Part shown: positions 8,890 through 17,781 of the stretch, in pieces
Position numbering within the stretch: the stretch's first letter is position 1
How the letters are laid out: every line of letters begins with the position of its first letter
Source: Glacieibacterium sp965200405
GTDB lineage: Bacteria; Pseudomonadota; Alphaproteobacteria; Sphingomonadales; Sphingomonadaceae
Assembly: GCF_965200405.1 (NCBI RefSeq)
Contig: NZ_OZ241356.1
Coordinates: forward strand, 3,410,001-3,474,000
Length of the DNA: 64,000 bases
Direction of reading: 5' to 3'
The notes under the pieces: generated by a model
The model's input: only the letters and a program-made list of their open reading frames with translations
Told to the model about the DNA's origin: nothing
Database searches by the model: none
Position numbers and translations under genes: made by a program

Positions 8890-10281
8890 ATGCGCTTTGC
8901 CGCCCTGCTCGCTGCGTCAATCCTCGCCACGCCTGCACTGGCAGCCGACCCGGTGGCGGTGGCGACGATGCTGCGCGACCGGGCACTGACGGGCTCGCCC
9001 GCCTATGCTGTGGTCGAGAGCCTGACCACCGAGGTCGGGCAGCGGCTGGCAGGTACCCCGGCGGAGGCGCGGGCGCGCGACTGGGGCGTCGCGCGGATGA
9101 AGGCGATGGGTTTCCAGAACGTCCATGTGCAGACGTACGACGTGCCGCGCTGGGAGCGCGGGGTCGAGACGGCGGAGGTCGTCGGGACATCGGCGCAGCG
9201 GCTGGTGCTGACTGCGCTTGGCTACAGCGGTGCGACGCCGGCGGCGGGGATTACCGCGCAGGTCGTGCGCTTTGCCGATGTCGACGCGCTCAGCGCTGCG
9301 CCGGCTGGCAGCCTCAAGGGCAAGATCGTCTTCATCGACCATGCGATGCAGCGCGCGCAGGATGGGTCGAGCTACGGCGCGTTCGGCGGCATCCGGCGCG
9401 CCGGCCCGGCGATTGCGGCGCAAAAGGGTGCAGCGGCGTTCCTGCTGCGCTCGCTCGGCACCGGTACGGCGCGGGTTTCGCACACCGGCACGACGACCTG
9501 GGGCGACGTCACTCCCATCGCCGCCGCAGCGCTGACGGTGCCCGATGCCCAGCAACTGGCGCGACTGCTCGATCGCGGCCCGGTGACGCTGCACCTGACG
9601 CTCACCCCGCGCCTGACCGGGACCGGCAAGTCGGGCAATGTCATCGGCGAGATCACCGGGGCGACGGCGCCGCGCGAGGTCATCGTCGTCGGCGGGCATC
9701 TCGACAGCTGGGACCTGGGTACCGGCGCCATCGACGACGCGGCGGGTATCGCCATCACCACCGGCGCGGCCAAGCTGATCATCGATGCGATCAAGTCGGG
9801 CGAGATCCCGCGCCCGCGCCGCACCATCCGCGTCGTCATGTTCGGCGACGAGGAAAGCCAGGGACCGCTCAGCGGGCAGCAATATCTGAAGGGTCACCCC
9901 GGTGACACCGCGATCCTGACGGCAGAGTCGGACTTCGGCGCCGACCGTGTCTGGCAGCTTCGCAGCAATGTTGCGGCGGGGGCCAAGCCACTGATGGCGT
10001 CGCTCGCCAAGGTGCTGGCACCGCTCGGGATCGCACCATCGTCAGCGGCGGCGCATGGCGGCACCGACATCGAGGCGATCATCGAGTCCGGCGCCGGCGT
10101 GATCGACCTGGCGCAGGACGGCACGCGCTATTTCGACATCCACCACACCGCCGACGATACGCTGGACAAGATCGACCGGGTCCAGATGGATCAAAACGTT
10201 GCCGGCTGGGTCTCGATGCTGTGGCTGACCGCAAGTTCGGACGTTCCGATGGCTCACCCGGCGATCGCGCCTTTACCCTGA
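8890..10281 (+). CDS. Secreted M28-family zinc aminopeptidase
   Basis: 463 aa. A Sec signal peptide (MRFAALLAASILATPALA) precedes a cleavage site near residue 19-20. A PA-type insert domain spans ~120-220 (GKIVFIDHAM...AQKGAAAFLLRSLG). The M28 catalytic domain follows: GGHLDSWDLGTGAIDDAAGIA supplies the first zinc His/Asp and the bridging Asp, VVMFGDEESQGPLSGQQYL the catalytic and zinc Glu pair, TAESDFGAD a further zinc Asp, and DIHHTADDTLDKID the last zinc His. It probably trims peptides in the periplasm or outside the cell. It stands alone, divergent from ettA. Confidence 0.93.
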   Translation: MRFAALLAASILATPALAADPVAVATMLRDRALTGSPAYAVVESLTTEVGQRLAGTPAEARARDWGVARMKAMGFQNVHVQTYDVPRWERGVETAEVVGTSAQRLVLTALGYSGATPAAGITAQVVRFADVDALSAAPAGSLKGKIVFIDHAMQRAQDGSSYGAFGGIRRAGPAIAAQKGAAAFLLRSLGTGTARVSHTGTTTWGDVTPIAAAALTVPDAQQLARLLDRGPVTLHLTLTPRLTGTGKSGNVIGEITGATAPREVIVVGGHLDSWDLGTGAIDDAAGIAITTGAAKLIIDAIKSGEIPRPRRTIRVVMFGDEESQGPLSGQQYLKGHPGDTAILTAESDFGADRVWQLRSNVAAGAKPLMASLAKVLAPLGIAPSSAAAHGGTDIEAIIESGAGVIDLAQDGTRYFDIHHTADDTLDKIDRVQMDQNVAGWVSMLWLTASSDVPMAHPAIAPLP

Positions 10282-10367
10282 CAAAATTGTAGCGGCAGGC
10301 GCATTAGGCTGGAACTTCGCGTCGCTAGCTCAGTTGGGGGCGCGAAGCCGTATCGGTGTGCGATTGA

Positions 10368-10559
10368 ATGGCAAGTCCGTCCTGTGTTGAAGATGAGGCG
10401 TGTGTCCGCCCATCTGGTGATGCCCCAATCTCAAGCGAGTTTGCCGAACTCTTCGCCCAGCTCGATGCGCCGAGTGATACGGAGCTCGTTGCTGGCGGCT
10501 ATGCGGAGTTGATGGCCCGGATCAACTCGCCGGTGTTTCGTCGTCGCACCGGCGGCTGA
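10368..10559 (+). CDS. Small hypothetical protein, doubtful
   Basis: 63 aa beginning MASPSCVEDEACVRPSGD. It contains an acidic amphipathic stretch (SEFAELFAQLDAPSDTELVAGGYAELMARI) and ends FRRRTGG. There is no clear ribosome binding site upstream of the ATG. No domain or signal is recognised. It is convergent with the Tad pseudopilin operon, whose last gene stops nine bases beyond its end. The protein-like composition is the only support. Confidence 0.35.
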   Translation: MASPSCVEDEACVRPSGDAPISSEFAELFAQLDAPSDTELVAGGYAELMARINSPVFRRRTGG

Positions 10560-10567
10560 TCGCCTGA

Positions 10568-10996
10568 TTAGACCTGGTTCGGAAAGCAGGCGATCGTGCC
10601 AAGGTCGCCGGCGGTTCCGATGAACGGCTGGATGAGCGGCACGACGACATGGAACGTCGAGGTGATCACGACGCGCGAAAAGCCGCCCTGCCCGCCGCAG
10701 GTACCACTGGCGCTCAAAGCTAGGGCGCTCGCCGGCAATGGAACGTGGAAGCTGGTGGCTAACGACAGCGCATAGGTCGTCGCCTTGGCGGTATCGACGT
10801 TGGTGCCGGTCGCACAGGCCGGTTGCTTGACGCCCATGCAGCGCGCGACGCTCATCGCGGTCTGTTGGAACGCCGCCTTGGTCCATAGCAACCGTCCGAA
10901 TTCTAGGATGCCGAACAACAGCAGCATCAACGGCATCAGCACGAGGGCGAACTCGACCGCCGTGGTGCCACGCTTGCCGAGCTTGCGACGGATCAT
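10568..10996 (-). CDS. TadE-like pseudopilin
   Basis: 142 aa. The start is the ATG at 10996, overlapping the stop of the upstream gene by four bases (ATGA). The N-terminus MIRRKLGKRGTTAVEFALVLMPLMLLLFGILEFGRLLW is the TadE signature. A short basic leader ends in Gly, a +5 Glu lies in TTAVEFAL, and a hydrophobic helix follows. A prepilin peptidase would cut after the Gly of KRG. Two Cys in the ectodomain (TCGG and IACF) may pair. It is the last gene of the left arm of the Tad locus. TadE-like pseudopilins are needed for Flp pilus assembly. Confidence 0.85.
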   Translation of the reverse strand: MIRRKLGKRGTTAVEFALVLMPLMLLLFGILEFGRLLWTKAAFQQTAMSVARCMGVKQPACATGTNVDTAKATTYALSLATSFHVPLPASALALSASGTCGGQGGFSRVVITSTFHVVVPLIQPFIGTAGDLGTIACFPNQV

Positions 10997-11553
10997 GCCA
11001 CCTGCACCGTCGTCGATACGCTTATCGTGCCGGCGTGGACGATGCCGTAGTTCGAGAATAGCGGTGAATGGGCCCGGCTCGCGGTCAAGGTGACGAACTT
11101 GCCGGCGCGCAGCCCGCTCGCACAGGCCGAACCACAGACCACCGCGCTGCCCCAGACGATCGCGCTGCCCGCCCCCGCGGTCAGCGTCGGGCAATAGCAA
11201 TAGTCGGCGCCTGCGGTTGCACCGATGTTCGCACCGGTGCCGTTGGTGACCGTGCGCGTCGGTCCGTTATTCACCACCACGACGGCGTTGGCATAGTTGG
11301 TGCCGACCGTGTTGGCCGTGATGTTGCCCAGCGTCACCGCCAGCGCGACGCCGGTGCTCGCGGTGACGTTGGCCTGGTTGTTGATCGCATAGTTCGCCGC
11401 CGCATTGAGCGCGTTGTCGAGCAGGAAGCGCTTGTAGATTACCGCGCCGATATCGAAGGTGCCGGCGAACAGCAGTGCCAGGATCTGAACGAAGATCGCG
11501 AACTCGACCGCTGCGACGCCGCGCCGATCTCGCCAAAGCCTGTGTCCGATCAT
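10993..11553 (-). CDS. TadE-like pseudopilin, second copy
   Basis: 186 aa from the ATG at 11553, which overlaps the stop of the TadG-like gene by four bases. The N-terminus MIGHRLWRDRRGVAAVEFAIFVQILALLFAGTFDIG has the Gly/VAAVEF processing site and hydrophobic helix of TadE-type pseudopilins. The ectodomain is Thr/Ala/Val-rich and holds several Cys (DYCYCP, VVCGSACASG) that could form disulfides in the periplasm. It is tightly coupled to both neighbours by 4-bp overlaps, which implies a fixed stoichiometry within one transcript. Confidence 0.83.
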   Translation of the reverse strand: MIGHRLWRDRRGVAAVEFAIFVQILALLFAGTFDIGAVIYKRFLLDNALNAAANYAINNQANVTASTGVALAVTLGNITANTVGTNYANAVVVVNNGPTRTVTNGTGANIGATAGADYCYCPTLTAGAGSAIVWGSAVVCGSACASGLRAGKFVTLTASRAHSPLFSNYGIVHAGTISVSTTVQVA

Positions 11554-13916
11554 CGTATTAACACCACTTGCGAGCCGCTGGCCGTGCCGCTGATGCACGT
11601 CGACGCGAGCAGCGAGCCGCCGTTCAGCGAGATGTCCTTGGCGATTATCTGCAGGCATTGGCCAGTACCATTGCCGACGCTGGCGGCGCCGTCGAGCCGT
11701 ACGCTGCCGAGCGGAAAGTACAACAAACCCGATATGGTAGTGCCCGATCCGCCTTCCGTGAAATAGGCGCCCGCCGTCCCGGTCGCCGGCCCGATCACTG
11801 CCATCTTGGCATGGTCGCCGGCGGTCGGTGCGGTCAGCGAGACGTTGCTATAGCCTGCCGCTACGCAGAAGGCCTGGCCGAGGCAGTTGATCGAATTGAT
11901 GATCGGATTGGCGTTCGACAGAACCAGCGACACACCTGCACCGACGAAGCCGGTCGAAACGCCGTCGCAGGTCTTGTTGCCGCCGCCGCTTGCGCCGATA
12001 CCGACAGCACCGTTGACGGTGTAGACGCCGGCGCCGAGGATCGTCGCTCCGGCAGTTACGATCCGACCGTTGATGTCGTGGTTTTCCGCCGCGCTCAGGA
12101 AGAGGCAACTGCCGCCGCCATTGCTGCTGCTGATATGGCCATTGATCTGGAAGACGCTGCCCGCTGCGGTGGCATCGCCCATCTTCAGATACGCACCGCC
12201 GCCGACATAGATGGCGGTCTGGTCCGTGCTCGGCCCGATCTTGAAGCTGTTGGCGTTGCCCGAACTGCCCATGAACAAGGTCGCGCCACCGCCGACAGCG
12301 ACGCCGTTGGTCAGCAGGAACGTGCTGGATCCACTGAAGGTCGTGGTGCCCGACGCGGTGACGCACAGGCTGGGTAGGGTAAGACTAACACAGATGCCGG
12401 AGTTCCTCCCGATCCAGTAGGTGCCGACGCCGAAACTCGCGCTGGTGCTGCCGCCGACGGTCAGTCCTTTGCTGATTTGATAGTCCCCTCCGGCAAAGCT
12501 CATCGTGCCTGAGCTGCCGACGTACATGTCGCCGCCGACCTTGAGCGTCGTCAAATTAGGGAAGGCGGCGCTGCTCGTTACCGAGAAGTTTCCGGCGACA
12601 TTGACCGTCGGCTGGGCGAAGCCGGAGCCCGCGCTGATCAAGGCGCCACCGACGTTGAGCGTGCCCGCCCCGGTCAGGCGGGCCGTGCTATCGATCGTCA
12701 GGCTGCCCGAGACATTTACGTCGGTGGAGGCGATCGTCGCTCCGCCGGTCAGGAAACTACCGATGATGTTGAGCGTCCCCGCTCCGAAGGTGGCGCCGCC
12801 ATATCCGATGGTTAGGCCATTTGCGAAGGTGTACGCGCCCGGTCCAAAGGCGATGTTGGAGCCCGTGGCGAATGCCAGGTTCAAACTGTTCCTGAACTGG
12901 TAGACGTTGGAAGCGGGACCATTGGGGTTGAAGACCAAGGTCCGACCGCCACCGACAGTCAACGAGTTGAACTTGTAGGTGCCGGCCGGGCAGGTCAGCG
13001 TCCAGACATTGTTCGACAAGGTGGCGACGCAGCCAAGGGCGATGGCCTGTAGCTTGGTGCCCGCTTCGTCATAGGCGAAATCGATGTCGCGGAACGTTCC
13101 CGTCGGCACCGCGATGACCGGACCGGACGGAGCAGGCGGAGCGACCGGGGAGACCAGACTGGCGACCTGGGCCAGCCGGCTTCGTGCGGTGACGATGTCT
13201 GCGTTGGTGGCGAGCGGATCTGCGGCGAACTGCTTGATCGCCGCAATCGACGGGCCGGTCGGCAATCGGATCGACTCGGTCGAGTTGCAGCGCGTCGGTG
13301 CGGCGCCGTTATAAGTCAGGCCGATGCTGACCATGCTCGTGCCGCACGGCACCGATGTGCTGGCATTGGTGGCTATGGTGCAGGCCGGCGCATTGACCTG
13401 GGTGCCACCTGTGAGCGGAATCCCCAAAGCCGCGCTGTCGAGGGCCAGCAGGCACGACTCCTGCTGCTTCTTCAGCTCGGCCATCGCCATGCTCGGCACA
13501 TTCAACGTCGCGCCGGATCCAAGCAAACGGCTGAAAACCAGAGGCACGCTGGTCGTGACGGTGACCTGTACCGCGTTGATATAAGCGGCGTTGCTTGTCG
13601 ACACGCCGGCAGGATTGTTCGGGGAGCTGACCAACGCGACACTGACCTGGCTGGCGGGATAGCCGTTCAAGGTCGCGACGGCGCCTGCAGCGGCACGCAT
13701 CGAAGTCTCCGAGGCGGTACTGTTATACGCGACGGCCCCAGCATAGGCCGCCTGATCGGCGACACGCTGATTCTCGACCTTCTCGACGAGACCGTGTCCG
13801 GTTTCGACGACTAGGCCGGCGATACCGATGAAGCAGGGCAGCAACAGCATGCCGATGACGCTGACGGCACCACGCCGGCTACTCAGAACAGCGGTGGCGA
13901 CACGCGACAAACGCAT
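11550..13916 (-). CDS. TadG-like Flp pilus assembly protein with a long beta-helix-like ectodomain
   Basis: 788 aa. The N-terminus (RRGAVSVIGMLLLPCFIGIAGLVVETGHGLVEKVENQRVADQAAYAGAVAYN) is the TadE/TadG-like membrane segment and helix (residues ~14-65). From about residue 330 the chain becomes a series of short strands with recurring Gly, Asn, Ser and Thr turns (LTIGYGG, LNIIGSFLTGG, VNVSGSLTI, LNVGGALISAG, VNVAGNFSV, LKVGGDMYVG, LTVGGSTSA). This is what a right-handed parallel beta-helix looks like, and it ends in QVVLIR. Some Cys are present (FCVAAG, GGGSCLFL). It is the first gene of a three-gene operon transcribed away from flp. The N-terminal family is recognised; the beta-helix is inferred from periodicity. 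Confidence 0.8.
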   Translation of the reverse strand: MRLSRVATAVLSSRRGAVSVIGMLLLPCFIGIAGLVVETGHGLVEKVENQRVADQAAYAGAVAYNSTASETSMRAAAGAVATLNGYPASQVSVALVSSPNNPAGVSTSNAAYINAVQVTVTTSVPLVFSRLLGSGATLNVPSMAMAELKKQQESCLLALDSAALGIPLTGGTQVNAPACTIATNASTSVPCGTSMVSIGLTYNGAAPTRCNSTESIRLPTGPSIAAIKQFAADPLATNADIVTARSRLAQVASLVSPVAPPAPSGPVIAVPTGTFRDIDFAYDEAGTKLQAIALGCVATLSNNVWTLTCPAGTYKFNSLTVGGGRTLVFNPNGPASNVYQFRNSLNLAFATGSNIAFGPGAYTFANGLTIGYGGATFGAGTLNIIGSFLTGGATIASTDVNVSGSLTIDSTARLTGAGTLNVGGALISAGSGFAQPTVNVAGNFSVTSSAAFPNLTTLKVGGDMYVGSSGTMSFAGGDYQISKGLTVGGSTSASFGVGTYWIGRNSGICVSLTLPSLCVTASGTTTFSGSSTFLLTNGVAVGGGATLFMGSSGNANSFKIGPSTDQTAIYVGGGAYLKMGDATAAGSVFQINGHISSSNGGGSCLFLSAAENHDINGRIVTAGATILGAGVYTVNGAVGIGASGGGNKTCDGVSTGFVGAGVSLVLSNANPIINSINCLGQAFCVAAGYSNVSLTAPTAGDHAKMAVIGPATGTAGAYFTEGGSGTTISGLLYFPLGSVRLDGAASVGNGTGQCLQIIAKDISLNGGSLLASTCISGTASGSQVVLIR

Positions 13917-14697
13917 TGGAATAAACCCCCGAAATTGGCAAATGCGACCTAGAGCTTAGGATTTGGTTAGCGCAACGGAATAACTGTGTGGAATGGGTTA
14001 TCCCGACACCTCGCCGACGACTTTGCGGTCCGCGGGATACCACCTGTAGCCGAAGCCGAACCCGTGGTTACGAATGTGCCGAAATGGTTCAACCGTTTTG
14101 GTCTTGTTATCGTTCGATTAAGTCACGCGGGGGAACGGACGGGCCAAGGGTGCGTATTCCCGATCGCCGCAATGCGACAATTTTGGCACAGTAGAGCGCC
14201 GAAATTTCCAACGTGATATTGTACAGCGGTCGCTGATCACGAGCAGGCTGTCGAGTTGCGCGAATAACAGTGGCACGACTCGAATCGCCCAAGCCCGTCG
14301 GCATGTGTCAATCCGGGGAAGAATGATTCTGTCGGATATTTACCTGCGCTAAACTCACTCGCGCTGGTTGCGAAACGTTTTTAATCGTAAATTTTTCCGT
14401 GACATTTCTGCAACGAAATAGTCCGTTTCGGTGGAGACATCGCTCGCTAATTCTGAATTTCACGCTTCCGGTTAAAATTCAGTAACAATTTTTCTGTTGC
14501 ATCATGCTTTAGGAAAGACTGTGTTGGCCTCGGGCCAGGGGATTGTCCGGACATGTGCCGGGCGCAGCGGACGCAGAGCGATCAATATCTGCGGCATCTG
14601 CAAACAATCCAACCTGACTTGAATCGCGTCGCCCGGGGTCTAGCCGGTCGATGAGTGTAACCACGCCGGTGACGGCGTCACTTTAAGGCTTACGACC
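13917..14697. other. 781-bp divergent intergenic region of the Tad locus
   Basis: It separates the TadG-like operon (left) from the flp operon (right) and must hold both promoters. The stretch 14330-14520 is clearly richer in A and T than the flanks. Several short open frames cross it but none has a ribosome binding site, a signal or a recognisable product. No hairpin with a T-tract and no clear -24/-12 element was seen. Confidence 0.6.
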
Positions 14698-14871
14698 ATG
14701 ATGAAGCTTCTCAAGTCGATCCGGATCTCCAAGAGTGGCGCCTCGGCTGCCGAATACGCGCTCATCCTCGCCATCGTCGGCGGCGGCATCGTTGCCGCGG
14801 CAATCACACTCAAGGGCGCAATCGGCGGCGCGATGACTTCGACCGCTACGACGATCACGACCAACGCGTAA
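14698..14871 (+). CDS. flp: Flp-type pilin, first copy
   Basis: 57 aa: it opens MMKLLKSIRISKSGASAAEYAL. AAGG at 14685-14688 lies nine bases before the ATG. The leader ends SKSG, and the mature peptide would begin ASAAEYALILAIVGGGI, with Glu at +5 and Tyr at +6, the Flp (type IVb) pilin signature cleaved by the TadV/CpaA peptidase. The whole mature protein is essentially one hydrophobic helix plus a short Thr-rich tail. It is the major subunit of the Tad pilus. It is followed 131 bp later by a near-copy. Confidence 0.95.
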   Translation: MMKLLKSIRISKSGASAAEYALILAIVGGGIVAAAITLKGAIGGAMTSTATTITTNA

Positions 14872-15002
14872 GTAGATCGACGCGCCGGCTCCTCACGGGT
14901 CAGCGCGTTCGAACTGCCCTTTGTTGGTGGTCTGTTACGGCCGCAATTGTCGGACCGACCACAAACAGTACTAGCGCCTGCGTCAATATAAGGATGGACA
15001 CG

Positions 15003-15188
15003 ATGATGAAGCTCTTGAAATCCGTACGCTTGTCTAAGAGCGGTGCATCTGCGGCTGAATATGTGCTGATCCTTGCCATCGTGGGCGGCGGCATCGTCAC
15101 TGCTGCGATCGCGCTTAAGGGTGCCATTGGCACTGCGATGAGCACCAGCGCCACTACGATCACGACCAACGCTGCACTTTCGCAGTAA
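15003..15188 (+). CDS. flp: Flp-type pilin, second copy
   Basis: 61 aa. An in-frame ATG at 14994 overlaps the AAGGA ribosome binding site (14990-14994), so the ATG-ATG at 15003 is the real start, exactly as in the first copy. The protein differs from copy one mainly by conservative changes (SVRLSKSG for SIRISKSG, EYVLILAIVGGGIVTAAIALKGAIGTAM) and a four-residue extension, ALSQ. At DNA level many third positions have changed, so the duplication is not recent. Confidence 0.94.
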   Translation: MMKLLKSVRLSKSGASAAEYVLILAIVGGGIVTAAIALKGAIGTAMSTSATTITTNAALSQ

Positions 15189-15312
15189 CCTATTAGTTTG
15201 TTGATGTAAGGTTGTGCGAACTGGAACTCGCTGGCGGCAATTTGCCCTCCACGGTCCTAGCACTCATCTTAGTTAGTTGCGTAATGTTGTTTAATAGCGG
15301 GGGTTGCTATCA

Positions 15313-16164
15313 GTGCCACAGCGGTCGCTCTTCATGTTAATCGGAGCAATCGTCCTAGGACTGTTAGCCGTCTTCGTGATGCGTTTCTACATCGGTTCGG
15401 GGAGCACGCCGTCCGCCAACGCGGTCGCCGTCGCTCCCCGTACCACCGATGTCGTTGTTGCGACCGAGGCGCTGACGACCGGCGCCAAGATCGATCCAGC
15501 CAAGTTTCGGGTCGTCGCCTTTCCCAATGAGGCCGTCCCGCCCGACAGTTTCAGGACAATCGCTGCTGTTGGCCAGGCTCGCGTTCTCGCGCAGCCATTG
15601 GACATAAACGAGCCATTGACCCTCAAAAAGCTCTCGGGCCCAGGTGGCGGTGCCGGCATCTCCATGAAGATCGCGCCGAACATGCGCGCCGCAACGATCC
15701 GCGTCAGCGATGTCCTCGGCGTTGGTGGCTTCGTCTTCCCGGGCGAGCACGTCGACCTGGTCATCACCTTCGCACCGCAGGGCCAAAGCCTGCCGACCAC
15801 GTCACTGCTGGCGCAGGATATCCGGGTCATCGCCGTCAACCAGGATGCCAATCTAAACAAGGACAAGGCCGAGGTCGTGCAGAGCGTCACCATCGAAGTG
15901 ACCCCTGAACTCGCGCAGAAGCTGGCCTTGGCCAGCCAGGTCGGCACCGTCAGCCTGACCTTGCGCAACCCCGACGACCAGGCCGCCACGCGCGTCCGCA
16001 CCATCGCGGTCAGCGACCTGCACGACGGGCATGTCGCCACTCCCACCGCCGGCCCGACTCGACCACGGCGGGTGCGCCGCGTCGCCAGCGCGCCGGCTTC
16101 GGAAAGTTTCGAGATCGTCCGCGGCGTCGACCGAACCAGTTACCAGATCGCGCGGAGGAATTGA
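15313..16164 (+). CDS. cpaB: Flp pilus assembly protein CpaB/RcpC
   Basis: 283 aa. The frame opens at TTG 15304, but the GTG at 15313 lies nine bases after a GGGGG stretch and is the better start. An N-terminal membrane helix (LFMLIGAIVLGLLAVFVMRFYIG) precedes an SAF-like domain (VVVATEALTTGAKIDPAKFRVVAFPNEAVPPDSF and GQARVLAQPLDINEPLTLKKL). The RcpC core follows (RAATIRVSDVLGVGGFVFPGEHVDLVITF). It is a periplasmic, inner-membrane-anchored factor that works with the secretin. It is the first non-pilin gene of the right arm, and its stop overlaps the cpaC start. Confidence 0.93.
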   Translation: MPQRSLFMLIGAIVLGLLAVFVMRFYIGSGSTPSANAVAVAPRTTDVVVATEALTTGAKIDPAKFRVVAFPNEAVPPDSFRTIAAVGQARVLAQPLDINEPLTLKKLSGPGGGAGISMKIAPNMRAATIRVSDVLGVGGFVFPGEHVDLVITFAPQGQSLPTTSLLAQDIRVIAVNQDANLNKDKAEVVQSVTIEVTPELAQKLALASQVGTVSLTLRNPDDQAATRVRTIAVSDLHDGHVATPTAGPTRPRRVRRVASAPASESFEIVRGVDRTSYQIARRN

Positions 16165-17528
16165 TGCAAGTGACCGGGGGGCCAAACTCGCATCCTTCCT
16201 TCTTCAGTGCGCGGCGTCAGCGCGGCCTTCGGGTCGCGCTGACTGCCACTGCTTTGATTTCGCTCGGCATTGCCCAGCACGCACCGGCCCAGGTGGCATT
16301 TGTCGCCGGCCAGTCCGGCGCTGCGGTCGCCATTCCTCTCGGCAAGTCGCAGCTGGTGCGCGCCGCCCGTCCTTTCAGCCGGGCGATGATCGGCAACCAG
16401 GAAATCGCCGACGTGCTGCCGATCAATGGCGACACTGTCTATGTGCTGGGCAAGAAGCTCGGCAGCACCAACCTGACGCTTTACGATCGTAGCAACAATC
16501 TGGTGGCCGTCGTCGACGTCATGGTCGGCCCCGATGCCGCCTCGCTGCAACGCCTGCTCGGCAGCCTGCTGCCCGGCGAGCCGATCCAGGTTCGCGCCGC
16601 CAATGATTCGCTGTTGATCGAGGGCACTGTTTCCAACGCTGTCATGGCCGACCGCGCCGCACGGGTCGCCGACAGCTACGCGCCCGGCAAAGTCATCAAC
16701 CTGCTCGGCCTGAACTCCCCCCAGCAAGTTCTGCTGGAAGTCCGCTTTTCTGAAATGCGGCGCGGCACTGTCAAGCAGCTTGGCATCCGCACCTTGTCGC
16801 TCAGCAACTCGGGCAACTTCGGCAGCAACACCGGTGATGTCGTCCCGTCCAATAATTTCGGGACGATCGGCGGCAGCTTCGGCATCGGTCCGGTAAACAT
16901 CAATCTCGCACTAGACGCCCTTGAGGAAAAAGGGTTGGTGACCACACTGGCCCAGCCTAATCTTATTGCACTGTCCGGCGAGACTGCATCCTTTTTGGCG
17001 GGCGGCGAATTCCCGGTGCCAGTGGCGTCAACCGCCGGCACCACCGGCTCCATCCCAACGATCACGGTTGAATTCAAGCAGTTCGGTGTCAGCTTGGCGT
17101 TCACGCCGACAGTTCTCGCCGATGGCATGGTCAATCTGATCGTCGCACCGGAAGTCAGCGCGATCGATCCGAGCGCTTCTCTGATCCTCAACGGCATCTC
17201 GATCCCGGGCCTCAGGACCCGTCGCGCCCGTACGACGCTGGAGCTGCGCGACGGTCAGAGCTTCGCAATCGCCGGTCTTGTCAGCACAGAGTTCAACAAT
17301 ACCGCGCGTCAGGTTCCGCTGCTTGCCGACATCCCGATCCTCGGTGCATTGTTCCGCTCGACCAGTTTCAACAAGGCTGAAACCGAGTTGGTGATCACCG
17401 TGACGCCGCACTTGATCCGCCCGGTTGCGCCTGCCGCGCTCGCGTTGCCGACCGACCGTGTACAGCCGGCGTCGGAGCCTGACCAGTTCCTGCTGGGCAA
17501 GATCGAAAAAGCGCAAGGGGCCAAGTAG
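16164..17528 (+). CDS. cpaC: Tad pilus outer-membrane secretin CpaC/RcpA
   Basis: 454 aa from the ATG at 16164, which shares an A with the cpaB stop (TGATG). GGAGGA lies five bases ahead. A signal region ends near AQHAPAQVA. A pilus-formation N-terminal domain (AIPLGKSQLVRAARPFSRAMIGNQEIADVLPINGDTVYVLGKKLGSTNLTLYD) and a BON-like segment (RAANDSLLIEGTVSNAVMADRAARVA) follow. The secretin domain has its diagnostic end: SFAIAGLVSTEFNNTARQVPLLADIPILGALFRSTSFNKAETELVITVTPHLIRPV. It forms the multimeric outer-membrane channel for the Flp pilus. Confidence 0.95.
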   Translation: MQVTGGPNSHPSFFSARRQRGLRVALTATALISLGIAQHAPAQVAFVAGQSGAAVAIPLGKSQLVRAARPFSRAMIGNQEIADVLPINGDTVYVLGKKLGSTNLTLYDRSNNLVAVVDVMVGPDAASLQRLLGSLLPGEPIQVRAANDSLLIEGTVSNAVMADRAARVADSYAPGKVINLLGLNSPQQVLLEVRFSEMRRGTVKQLGIRTLSLSNSGNFGSNTGDVVPSNNFGTIGGSFGIGPVNINLALDALEEKGLVTTLAQPNLIALSGETASFLAGGEFPVPVASTAGTTGSIPTITVEFKQFGVSLAFTPTVLADGMVNLIVAPEVSAIDPSASLILNGISIPGLRTRRARTTLELRDGQSFAIAGLVSTEFNNTARQVPLLADIPILGALFRSTSFNKAETELVITVTPHLIRPVAPAALALPTDRVQPASEPDQFLLGKIEKAQGAK

Positions 17529-17774
17529 ATGCGTAGTCTGGCCCTCCTCGTCCTGCTCGGCGGCTGCGTCACCGCTCCTGAACTTGGCACCGCTGTCCAT
17601 GACAACATGTTGGCGATGACCGTCGAGCCGACTCACGTCGGCAAGGAGATGGAAGGCACCAACGGCTCGCTGGGTACCGATGCGGTGAAGCGACTGCTGA
17701 GCGACCGGGTCAAGGCGCCGGCGAACACCGGGCCTGCGACGCCGTTCGCCGCCACCGGCGGCGGACCGAAATAG
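17529..17774 (+). CDS. Small lipoprotein of the Tad operon
   Basis: 81 aa: it opens MRSLALLVLLGGCVTAPEL, a short lipoprotein signal with lipobox LLGGC (Cys13). The ATG immediately follows the cpaC stop. The remainder is polar and ends GPATPFAATGGGPK. It sits where CpaD or a pilotin-like lipoprotein is often found, but it is much shorter than CpaD and has no visible homology to it. A role in secretin localisation is inference from position only. Confidence 0.8.
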   Translation: MRSLALLVLLGGCVTAPELGTAVHDNMLAMTVEPTHVGKEMEGTNGSLGTDAVKRLLSDRVKAPANTGPATPFAATGGGPK

Positions 17775-17781
17775 GCGCCCG

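Noticed and set aside
10322..10340. tRNA-like D-arm sequence (CGCTAGCTCAGTTGGG)
   Set aside because: It resembles the first arm of a tRNA, but no anticodon arm, T-loop (GTTCGAATC) or CCA follows, so it is a chance match or at best a tiny remnant.
11600..12960. Possible tandem DNA repeats or CRISPR-like array in the TadG-like gene
   Set aside because: The protein repeats are degenerate at DNA level, with no regular spacer length; they reflect beta-helix rungs rather than a repeat array.
14168..14194. TGGCACAGTAGAGCGC as a possible sigma-54 promoter in the Tad intergenic region
   Set aside because: Only nine bases separate GG and GC, whereas sigma-54 needs ten, and it lies about 500 bp from flp.
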